The notes beneath the pieces are model-generated. The model searched no databases, was not told the DNA's origin, and worked only from the letters and a program-made list of their open reading frames with translations. A program made the translations under genes and the position numbers. Of a DNA stretch of 19,453 bases, positions 1 to 6,727 are shown piece after piece. Numbering within the stretch: the stretch's first letter is position 1; each line of letters starts with the position of its first letter. Source of the DNA: Spirochaetes bacterium ADurb.Bin110. GTDB lineage: Bacteria; Spirochaetota; Spirochaetia; Treponematales; Rectinemataceae. The DNA lies in assembly GCA_002070755.1 (NCBI GenBank), contig MWDY01000043.1, positions 1 through 19,453 on the forward strand, read 5' to 3'.

Positions 1-71
1 CTTGATTTGCTAAAAAGAAAGAGAGTCGTCATTATAAGGAATAACAAGCTCTTAATTATTCTTGTTTTCAT
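1..71 (-). CDS. Start of an exported protein, cut by the left edge
   Basis: The first 23 codons of a minus-strand gene begin with ATG at 71 and run off the window. The translated start has basic residues (K2, R4, K7) followed by a hydrophobic stretch (LLFLIMTTLFLF), the pattern of a Sec signal peptide. An AGGAG sequence at 79-83, seven bases before the ATG, is a strong ribosome binding site and overlaps the TAG stop of the preceding LolA-like gene, so the two are translationally close and probably share a transcript. This makes it the fifth gene of the ABC/LolA-like operon. The mature protein lies outside the window, so its function cannot be named; an envelope or outer-membrane protein would suit the context. 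Confidence 0.72.
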   Translation of the reverse strand, partial: MKTRIIKSLLFLIMTTLFLFSKS

Positions 72-81
72 TCCTCTACTC

Positions 82-999
82 CTACTGGCTCACCCGCTCG
101 AGGTATTCCTTGGTAAAGTAATAGTCGGGGAGCGGCTTAGTGGAAATATTGGTATAGGTAACCTGAGAGCGCTTTTCGGGCACAAGTCCATCCTGGAAAA
201 TCTGTACCGTAGGCACAAAGGAATCTCCTATCTGCACATATTGGGTATAATAGGCTGTGCGCAATAGCTTCATAGATAAGCTATATTCCTCTACCTTAAG
301 CACGATCTTGCGATCGGTTTCTATATACATCTTTATATAAGGGAAGGGAACTTCATCATTGCTAGCCTTGAGTTCTCCGATTATCACCTTGTAGTTTCCA
401 AGAGTACCCGTAGAGAGCTTCTCTACAGAATAATCAATCGAGCGCTGCCAGCGACGGAAATCGTTGTTGGTCACTGTCGTATCCTGATATGTGTCTTTGA
501 GGGTTGTGTGAGTAAATCTTCGGCTTGTGGGGTCGTAGCGCCACATATTGTTGTCCACGCGCAGCATGCCTTGCCCCTTACGGGATTCGGGCTCGAGGGT
601 GAGCATCAAGAATGCATCATCTTTATCCCGCCTAAAGATCTGTTCCTTGGTTACGAAGGTACCCCGAGTCGGACTCACGTTTACGGTCGTGATGGTAGCG
701 CTCATATCGCTGTTGTAGAAGCTCGAGCGGATATCGGTCCTGCGAACGAGCATAAGAAAGTCTTTCGCCGTATATTTTGTTATATCATCAGGAAATTTAT
801 AGTTCTTATCTTCTTCTAAAAAACCAAGCGGCAGCCCAATACCAGCCATAGGTCCTCCGCCACCTTTTGGTCCGCCTGGAGGTGGCCCACCTTGAGCCTG
901 CGCACACAAAACAAGAACAAGCCCTAAGATCACAAGGCTTATATCCCTAATGCTTTTTGATGGGAAGTACTTCGTCTTTTTCTCGTAGAATCGCAACAT
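82..999 (-). CDS. LolA-like periplasmic protein (outer membrane lipoprotein-sorting family)
   Basis: A 305-residue exported protein resembling the LolA-like family (Pfam PF17131 type, T. pallidum Tp0789-like), whose members adopt the LolA/LolB fold and are thought to carry lipoproteins or lipids across the periplasm. The N-terminus has about 18 polar residues, then a hydrophobic segment and a likely signal peptidase site after CAQA. A glycine/proline-rich linker of about 16 residues follows, then the folded domain with typical stretches such as MLRVDNNMWRYDP and the tail YYFTKEYLERVS. An ATG at 999 is preferred over a TTG at 1002 because AGGAG lies six bases before it. It follows two FtsX-type permeases and a LolD-like ATPase on the same strand, 41 bp after the last permease. 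The linked genes make a Lol-type transport role likely; the cargo is unknown. Confidence 0.8.
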   Translation of the reverse strand: MLRFYEKKTKYFPSKSIRDISLVILGLVLVLCAQAQGGPPPGGPKGGGGPMAGIGLPLGFLEEDKNYKFPDDITKYTAKDFLMLVRRTDIRSSFYNSDMSATITTVNVSPTRGTFVTKEQIFRRDKDDAFLMLTLEPESRKGQGMLRVDNNMWRYDPTSRRFTHTTLKDTYQDTTVTNNDFRRWQRSIDYSVEKLSTGTLGNYKVIIGELKASNDEVPFPYIKMYIETDRKIVLKVEEYSLSMKLLRTAYYTQYVQIGDSFVPTVQIFQDGLVPEKRSQVTYTNISTKPLPDYYFTKEYLERVSQ

Positions 1000-1040
1000 C
1001 AATCGCTCCTCATTTTAGCGCAACCGCAATATTGCAAGCA

Positions 1041-2348
1041 TTACGCTGTAATCCTAAGTGCCTCGACGGGCACTACTTCAGCCGCTTTTCGAGCTGGTAT
1101 AAAGACTGCAACAACAGCCACAATCATGATAAATACCAAGATTATAAGAAGCTGACCCAGGGTCGGGACGAAACGCAAATGCCCTTTCACCAGGGCTGCT
1201 CCAAAATCTCCATGGGGATCGAAGGGAATAAAGCTAATACCCAGGCCTATTGGCAGAGCGCATAGAATTCCTGCAATCGCCGCCGCTCCCGCAAGTAAAA
1301 TTCCTTCGGATATAAAAGATGCAAAGACATCTTTTTTCTTGAAACCAATGCATCGGAGCATACCAATTTCCTTAGTCCGCTCGAGGAGCACCATCTGATA
1401 TGAATTTGCAATCCCCGTTGCGCTTACAAGCAGCATAAGAATGAACACCGCATACCCAATCCAGCGTATGGAGCCAAGAGCGGAGCCTATTTCTCCCGCG
1501 AGCTCTTGTACTGTAGAGATGGAGTAGACTACCTTTCCTGAATTCATCCTGCGTTGAGTTGCCTGCTCGCTTCCAGAGGTTCCAGAGGCAATGCTATATC
1601 CTTTTTCGGTAAGCGCTTCGGCAATGGCTTTGGCCGCGCGTTCTGCATCGGTGCTGTCCTTGAGAAAAATCGCTATTTGCTGCTGCTCATTTGGTTTCAT
1701 ATTGAGATCGGCTATTAGATTCCCAAAAGAAACAAAAGCAGTTGTCATCCCCCCCGATGCAGCATCGTCATAGATCGCAGAAACAGCATAATCCGTCACA
1801 TTCTGCTGACCGGATGCCGTTGTCAGCCTCACGACCACCTGATCTCCAATCGAAAGGCCGAATCGATCTGCAGTCTGAGAGCTCATGAGCATGCTTCTAT
1901 CTTGCTCGTTGAGCGTTTTCCAATCTCCGCTCGATAAGAGGAGAGAATCGTGATATAGCTCATCCTTTGTCCAATCGATACCACGGAGCGTAAGCTGTAT
2001 TTCTCGAGTTCCGAAAACTACTGTAGCTCTTGCCTGAGCAAGTGGAGAAATCGTCCTGATATCTGTAACAGCAGATTCTACGGTTTTTGCAATCTCATCA
2101 TCGATAAATCGATTCTGAAGCCTGCCGCTCCAGCTAGGAGTATAGCCCGAAATCAATATGTGCCCCCCTGAATAGAGAGTCACATTGTCCTGAATTGCCA
2201 TATCCATCCCGCTCACAAACCCAGATATAAGAGTCATAACTAGCGCACTAAAGGCCACCGCACCCCCAAGGGCAATCGTCCTATTGGGCTGTCTCCGAAC
2301 GTTTCGAGCCGCAAGCTTCAAATGGAGCTTAAGATTTGAAAGATGCAT
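1041..2348 (-). CDS. FtsX/LolC-type ABC transporter permease
   Basis: A 435-residue permease with one transmembrane helix near residues 25-47, a large extracytoplasmic domain of about 250 residues, and three C-terminal helices forming the FtsX domain. The motif ERTKEIGMLRCIGFKKKDV just after the second helix and PARKAAEVVPVEALR at the end are typical of the LolC/LolE/MacB class, which extrudes substrates from the periplasmic leaflet instead of pumping them across the membrane. ATG 2348 is chosen because GAGGAG lies seven bases upstream. An alternative ATG at 2354 would overlap the stop of the preceding permease by four bases (ATGA) but has almost no spacing from the ribosome binding site. It pairs with the neighbouring permease to form a heterodimer, as LolC and LolE do. 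Substrate inferred only from context. Confidence 0.88.
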   Translation of the reverse strand: MHLSNLKLHLKLAARNVRRQPNRTIALGGAVAFSALVMTLISGFVSGMDMAIQDNVTLYSGGHILISGYTPSWSGRLQNRFIDDEIAKTVESAVTDIRTISPLAQARATVVFGTREIQLTLRGIDWTKDELYHDSLLLSSGDWKTLNEQDRSMLMSSQTADRFGLSIGDQVVVRLTTASGQQNVTDYAVSAIYDDAASGGMTTAFVSFGNLIADLNMKPNEQQQIAIFLKDSTDAERAAKAIAEALTEKGYSIASGTSGSEQATQRRMNSGKVVYSISTVQELAGEIGSALGSIRWIGYAVFILMLLVSATGIANSYQMVLLERTKEIGMLRCIGFKKKDVFASFISEGILLAGAAAIAGILCALPIGLGISFIPFDPHGDFGAALVKGHLRFVPTLGQLLIILVFIMIVAVVAVFIPARKAAEVVPVEALRITA

Positions 2349-2350
2349 AT

Positions 2351-3853
2351 TCATTCTCCTCTCATTGCGACAACTGGCTCGATTCGCACCGCTACCCTTG
2401 TCGGATACCAGGAAGCAGCCAAGGCCATAGCCAGAATCCAAAGAAACGCGCGAATTGCCGCTCCTATTGATATAACTGGCTTCAAGATTTCTCCTCCAAA
2501 AAGAGCTTCGAAAAAGAGATTTGGCGCTCTTATGCCGACTTTTCCCATAATAAGAAGCAAGATAAATCCTATAATAAGGCCAGCTGCACCAGCGATCAGC
2601 GCCATGAATGTGGTCTCATACAGAATCATGCTGCGAATTACATGCCGCTTGGCTCCTATGGCTCTAAGCGTGCCGATCTCGTGGAGGCGTTCATTGACGG
2701 ATATGACAAGGACATTCATCATTATCATGACTACGACAACTGCAATGATCGCCACCAATAGATCGAATACAAGTCGAATCGTTACTGCCGTCCTCGCGAC
2801 CTTTCCCGCTCCTGCAATCCAATCCTGCACACGGTCGCCATCTCCAAGCTGTTCGGAAAAGGCCTGGAGCTCGTCCAAAAGCTTGGAAGTGTTAGCGCCC
2901 TTTTTTGCGCGCACAAGAAGAAATTGCCACGCGGGCACTATCTCTGCAGTCACGGTTGTGGAGCTCGAGACTTGAATTGTTCCTAACCCTGCGTTTTCCA
3001 GCATATCCTCTGAAGAAACCCCAGAAACAATCTCGGGTTGTTCTTCGCCCTCTGTCAGAATTGTCTGGGTTGCGAATAGATTATCGAATAGGCTATCGGG
3101 ATCGAAGTCTGTTAAGAAGGCTGCTTCGTGCTCACTCAACTGAGGAGCTCCATCGCGCAAGCTCGCAAAACCCAAAAGGTCGCGCATTGTGTCTGCATCG
3201 ACAAGAGTGATACCCGAAAGCTGCTCATTGCTTTGATTGAATCTTATGATGCCCTTCACGCTGACTTCGCGTATTACGGTGCCCGCTGAATTGGCCAGCG
3301 CAGTCATAATTATCTTTGTCCCGGGCTTTACTTCGGTGTTGCTGCTCTGCTGAAGCAATGCATAGGTAGGCTCTGAGAGAAGAACCCAAGGTTCATCGCT
3401 CTCTTCTGGCCACTCGCCCGACAGAAGACTCACATTATCAGGAAAAAAAGCCCGATAATCAGAGATATTCACACCAAAACAGTAGCCTGATCCGAGTTCT
3501 TCCTCACCAATTCCAAAAGATACTTGCCCACTCAAGATTGGAAGAATAGAGGCTACATCTTGGCGTGATATTAAAAAATCTTCGTATTTTTTGATTTGAG
3601 CGATATGAGGTAATACTTCTTCGCTACCCGCGGTTTCGCCGAGCACGGTGGTAGAAAATTCTGTTGGACCAGTTACCATCAGGTCTCCGGTGTACCCTTC
3701 TACAAACATGCGGCGCAAGCCGGAGATTGTAGTGTCGATCAAAGAGTTGCCAACAAATAGAATAAGAATTCCGAGTCCCATTATGAGACCTATGATGAGG
3801 GATTTCTTTCGGTGGAGGCCGAGATTCCTCCATGCAAGACGCGCAGAAATCAT
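2351..3853 (-). CDS. FtsX/LolE-type ABC transporter permease
   Basis: A 500-residue permease of the same class as the downstream gene but with a longer extracytoplasmic domain of roughly 300 residues. An N-terminal helix lies near residues 18-40. The three-helix FtsX domain at the C-terminus carries NERLHEIGTLRAIGAKRHVI after its first helix and ends with WYPTRVAVRIEPVVAMRGE. Its ATG overlaps the TGA of the ATPase gene by four bases (ATGA), and a GAAGG sequence nine bases upstream is the likely ribosome binding site, showing translational coupling. The two permeases differ enough to be a LolC/LolE-like heteromeric pair. MacB-type efflux of another envelope molecule is the main alternative. 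Confidence 0.88.
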   Translation of the reverse strand: MISARLAWRNLGLHRKKSLIIGLIMGLGILILFVGNSLIDTTISGLRRMFVEGYTGDLMVTGPTEFSTTVLGETAGSEEVLPHIAQIKKYEDFLISRQDVASILPILSGQVSFGIGEEELGSGYCFGVNISDYRAFFPDNVSLLSGEWPEESDEPWVLLSEPTYALLQQSSNTEVKPGTKIIMTALANSAGTVIREVSVKGIIRFNQSNEQLSGITLVDADTMRDLLGFASLRDGAPQLSEHEAAFLTDFDPDSLFDNLFATQTILTEGEEQPEIVSGVSSEDMLENAGLGTIQVSSSTTVTAEIVPAWQFLLVRAKKGANTSKLLDELQAFSEQLGDGDRVQDWIAGAGKVARTAVTIRLVFDLLVAIIAVVVVMIMMNVLVISVNERLHEIGTLRAIGAKRHVIRSMILYETTFMALIAGAAGLIIGFILLLIMGKVGIRAPNLFFEALFGGEILKPVISIGAAIRAFLWILAMALAASWYPTRVAVRIEPVVAMRGE

Positions 3854-4638
3854 GGCTGACTGCCTTCTGTGCCAGTCGCTTCTGGGCTAGTGGCTCCAAC
3901 CGAAGGGCGAAAACCCAATTTATCATCCTGATCTTCATCTATTCTGCGATCCTCCACGATTATGCCATCTTTGAGTCTTATAATGTGATCGGCTTCTTCG
4001 ACTATATCCGGATCATGGGTGCTAAAGATAAAAGTCGTGCCAAAAGTTTCGTTCATCTTGCGCATGAGACGCAGGATGCTTTCGCCAGTGGCAGAGTCCA
4101 GATTGGCAGTTGGCTCATCGGCGAGTACAATTGCCGGCTTCATAACTAGAGCGCGAGCAATTGCGACACGCTGGCGCTGTCCACCTGAGAGCTCCGCTGG
4201 CTTATGCAGCATACGATCTTTAAGACCAACGCTATCGATAAGAAAATCCACCCACTTTTCTTTTTCTGCTTTGGACTCGCTTCCTGAGAGGCCGTCGAGA
4301 AGAAGAGGAAGTTCTACATTCTCGCGGATATTGAGGACAGGAATTAGATTGAAGGTTTGAAAGATGAATCCAATGGAACGATGACGCAGCTCTGTGAGTC
4401 TATCATCGTCGAGATCGCTAGTTCGCTGGCCATTTACGATCACAGTGCCCGAAGTCGGCTTGTCGACACAACCTATTAGATTGAGAATCGTGGTTTTGCC
4501 GGAACCCGAAGGCCCCGCAATACTCACGAAATCACCGGCACGTATTTCGAGAGAAATATCTCTGATCGCTTCGACTTCGACAGTATCCAAATAATAGACC
4601 TTTTGAACCGCATCCAATTTTATGATGATATCTGACAT
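3850..4638 (-). CDS. LolD/MacB-type ABC transporter ATP-binding protein
   Basis: A 262-residue cytoplasmic ATPase that would power the two FtsX-type permeases encoded after it. All nucleotide-binding motifs are intact: Walker A GPSGSGKTT at 42-50, Q-loop at Q94, signature LSGGQ at 150-154, Walker B IVLADEP at 170-176, and the H-loop histidine H208. The sequence FIFQTFNLIPVLNIRENVELP is characteristic of the LolD/MacB family. A C-terminal tail of about 40 mostly acidic or polar residues extends past the core domain. ATG 4638 is preferred over an upstream in-frame start at 4662 because AAGGA sits eight bases before it and the protein family begins here. It is the first gene of the operon; an extended -10 element lies 86 bp upstream. 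Confidence 0.9.
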   Translation of the reverse strand: MSDIIIKLDAVQKVYYLDTVEVEAIRDISLEIRAGDFVSIAGPSGSGKTTILNLIGCVDKPTSGTVIVNGQRTSDLDDDRLTELRHRSIGFIFQTFNLIPVLNIRENVELPLLLDGLSGSESKAEKEKWVDFLIDSVGLKDRMLHKPAELSGGQRQRVAIARALVMKPAIVLADEPTANLDSATGESILRLMRKMNETFGTTFIFSTHDPDIVEEADHIIRLKDGIIVEDRRIDEDQDDKLGFRPSVGATSPEATGTEGSQP

Positions 4639-4723
4639 GGCACTTCCTTCTTGGAATTTCAAGTAAATCCTAATGTTTAGAAAAGATTGTTTCCATAAGA
4701 ATGGGCTGAAAAAGAAATGAATA

Positions 4724-4732
4724 ATTATAACA
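4724..4732 (-). promoter_or_regulatory. Extended -10 promoter of the LolD-like operon
   Basis: On the minus strand this reads TGT followed by a perfect TATAAT, an extended -10 box, 86 bp before the ATG of the LolD-like ATPase. The -35 position (about 4747-4752) is poor, as is usual for extended -10 promoters. Assignment is by consensus match only. Confidence 0.5.
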
Positions 4733-4753
4733 ACGATTACAATCTGGCTGGAT

Positions 4754-4772
4754 ATACCCTGAATCAGGTTAT
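4754..4772. promoter_or_regulatory. 19-bp dyad between divergent promoters, possible operator
   Basis: The sequence ATACCCTGAATCAGGTTAT is a near-perfect inverted repeat around a central A with one mismatched pair. It lies just upstream of the -35 position of the minus-strand operon promoter and about 24 bp before the -35 of the ubiX promoter, where a repressor or activator could act on both. No regulator gene is in the window. Confidence 0.35.
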
Positions 4773-4795
4773 TCCTATCCTTTTTTTATTTGGCA

Positions 4796-4824
4796 TTGCG
4801 CTAGATATTTACCTAGGCTAAAAT
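4796..4824 (+). promoter_or_regulatory. Sigma-70 type promoter of the UbiX-like gene
   Basis: TTGCGC, a 17-bp spacer and TAAAAT form a good housekeeping promoter. The -10 box ends seven bases before the ATG at 4832, so the predicted transcript starts at or next to the start codon. This explains the absence of a ribosome binding site in front of the gene. Confidence 0.55.
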
Positions 4825-4831
4825 AGCAAGC

Positions 4832-5437
4832 ATGGCAAAGCGCTACCTCGTCTGCATCACCGGCGCTTCTGGCGCAATCTATTCCATACGATTACTCTCC
4901 ACGCTTGCAGCAAGCGGTGCCATGCTCCACGTGGTGACTAGCAAGTGGGGCGCACGAGTCCTTCTCGAAGAGACGGGTCGCCCACTTGGCTATTGGATTG
5001 GAAAACTGCAGGCTAAAGGAGGACCAGGAGGTAGTCCTGCTCTAATCACTGTGCATGAGAACAATGATTTGTTGGCTCCCATTTCATCGGGTTCCTTCCG
5101 CCTCCATGGCACGGTTATCTCACCTTGTTCCATGGGGACGCTCGGTGCCATTGCAAGCGGAAACTGCTCCAATCTTATCCATAGGGCGGGAGCTGTCGCT
5201 CTAAAAGAAGGTTGGCCTTTTATTGTCGTGCCTAGAGAGACACCACTTTCCCTTGTATCGCTCCGCGCAATGGCCCAACTCAAGGAAGCTGGAGCTGTGA
5301 TTCTTCCAGCTTCTCCCAGCTTCTATAGTAAACCCGCCGATATCCAATCGCTTGTCGATACTGTCGTATACCGAATACTTGATCATCTTGATATAGTCGA
5401 CAAAACTACGGCAAGAGAAAACCAAGACGAACCCTAG
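4832..5437 (+). CDS. ubiX: UbiX-type flavin prenyltransferase
   Basis: A 201-residue flavoprotein of the UbiX/Pad1 family, which joins a dimethylallyl group to reduced FMN to make prenylated FMN, the cofactor of UbiD-type decarboxylases. The N-terminal GASGAIY motif at about residues 10-16 binds FMN phosphate. The stretch VISPCSMGTLGAIASG, the basic GAVALKEGWPFIVVPRETPLS and the C-terminal ILPASPSFY segment are family hallmarks. Length is close to the usual 185-210. No Shine-Dalgarno sequence precedes the ATG, and the promoter abuts it. No ubiD homologue is in this window, so the decarboxylase it serves is unknown. It is divergent from the LolD-like operon and convergent with the next ABC operon. 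Confidence 0.9.
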   Translation: MAKRYLVCITGASGAIYSIRLLSTLAASGAMLHVVTSKWGARVLLEETGRPLGYWIGKLQAKGGPGGSPALITVHENNDLLAPISSGSFRLHGTVISPCSMGTLGAIASGNCSNLIHRAGAVALKEGWPFIVVPRETPLSLVSLRAMAQLKEAGAVILPASPSFYSKPADIQSLVDTVVYRILDHLDIVDKTTARENQDEP

Positions 5438-5543
5438 AACTGCGAAATTATTGCTTTTTCTCGTACCTGCCCATCTGGGGTCGCACCCAACCCTCTCGCT
5501 CAAACGACAGAGGATCCTTAATGTCTGCTCTTCAAGTCTTATA

Positions 5544-6665
5544 TTATTTAGATTGCCCCTCTGTTGATTCTTCGGCTGGTAGCGCTCTAACCTTTCTTTC
5601 GTTGAAACCGATCCACACGGTTTCTCCTTCGGAAGGAATGACCTTACCCAAAGGATCTTCGATTTCTATAAGCAATTCACCAGTTTCTGTCTTTACATAG
5701 ATTTCTACATTCGAGCCTAAATAGACCTTAGCAAAGACCTGCCCGGAGGCAACAGCCTCTTCTTGGCTGACAATGCGAAGCGATTCCGGTCTTGCCATAA
5801 GCTCTACCTCATCGCCTGCTTTGAGCCCTCTTGCCGCAGAACCGGCATGCACCCTTTTTTGCCCTAGTCTACATATAGCCCTTCCGTCTGGTTCAAAACC
5901 CTCTAGCTGCGCATGAAAAAAAGCAACCTTGCCCACAAAACCCGCAACGAATACAGAATCGGGCTCTACATATATGCCGCTTGGAGTCCCTATCTGTTGA
6001 ATCTTGCCATCGCGCATCACGATTATCCGATCAGAAAGACTCATAGCCTCGATGCGATCGTGCGTTACATAGATAGCCGTAATTCCAAGAGATTTTTGAA
6101 TTCGGCGAATTTCGACTCTCATCTGCTCGCGCAAAAGAGCATCGAGATTCGACAGAGGCTCGTCTAGTAGAAGCACCTGCGGCTCCACCACAAGCGATCT
6201 TGCCAATGCAACTCGCTGCTGTTGACCACCGGAAAGTCTACCAGGAGCTCTGTGCATGAGTTCAGATAGCCCGACGAGGTCTAGGATATCCGTGACTCTC
6301 TTTTCTATTTCATCTTTTGGTAGTTTTCGTATTTTTAGTCCATATGCTACATTGTCGAACACATCCATATGAGGGAAAAGACCATAGGATTGAAAAACAG
6401 TGGCTGTCTGCCTACCATTAGGTGGCAAAAAGGTCACATCTGTATCCCCGATGATGATCTTGCCCTTGGTTGGCAATTCAAAGCCCCCGATCATTCGAAG
6501 CGTGGTAGTCTTGCCGCATCCGGAAGGACCCAATAAGGTCACCAGCTCACCTGGCTTTACCTCGAAGTCAGCGTCTTCTACTGCATGCACTTCGCCTTTA
6601 CCTTTCGGGTCTTTGAATATCTTAGTGACATGAGAAAGTGATACAGGCACGGATTTTGCTGTCAT
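5544..6665 (-). CDS. ABC importer ATP-binding protein with TOBE domain (FbpC/PotA-like)
   Basis: A 373-residue ATPase of the iron/polyamine/phosphonate importer class. Motifs: Walker A GPSGCGKTT at 46-54, signature LSGGQQQRVALARSLV, Walker B LLLDEPLSNLD, and the switch histidine in YVTHD. After about residue 245 comes a C-terminal beta-rich TOBE region (FVGKVAFFHAQLEGF, then MARPESLRIV and AKVYLGSNVEIYV), which in this class contacts substrate or sets regulation. AGGAAAGGG precedes the ATG by a normal distance. It is the last gene of a three-gene operon and starts 62 bp after the permease stop. It couples ATP hydrolysis to the fused permease encoded upstream. The substrate cannot be read from the ATPase. 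Confidence 0.92.
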   Translation of the reverse strand: MTAKSVPVSLSHVTKIFKDPKGKGEVHAVEDADFEVKPGELVTLLGPSGCGKTTTLRMIGGFELPTKGKIIIGDTDVTFLPPNGRQTATVFQSYGLFPHMDVFDNVAYGLKIRKLPKDEIEKRVTDILDLVGLSELMHRAPGRLSGGQQQRVALARSLVVEPQVLLLDEPLSNLDALLREQMRVEIRRIQKSLGITAIYVTHDRIEAMSLSDRIIVMRDGKIQQIGTPSGIYVEPDSVFVAGFVGKVAFFHAQLEGFEPDGRAICRLGQKRVHAGSAARGLKAGDEVELMARPESLRIVSQEEAVASGQVFAKVYLGSNVEIYVKTETGELLIEIEDPLGKVIPSEGETVWIGFNERKVRALPAEESTEGQSK

Positions 6666-6727
6666 AATCTACCCTTTCCTAAAAAATGATCCCTTATCTG
6701 CAGTCGAACGACTTTGATAGCGATCCA

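Noticed and set aside
17..77. Interrupted inverted repeat (AGGAAT/AACAAG with CTTGTT/ATTCCT) as a terminator of the LolA-like gene
   Set aside because: It lies within the coding start of the next minus-strand gene and has no T-run after it.
508..819. Open frames opposite real genes (for example here, and at 2343-2975 and 7128-8179 on the plus strand)
   Set aside because: They lie antisense to well-supported genes, lack ribosome binding sites and have low-complexity, arginine/serine-rich translations.
6702..6713. Palindrome AGTCGAACGACT between permease and ATPase genes as a regulatory hairpin
   Set aside because: A five-base stem with a two-base loop is too tight to fold well and no other signal supports it.
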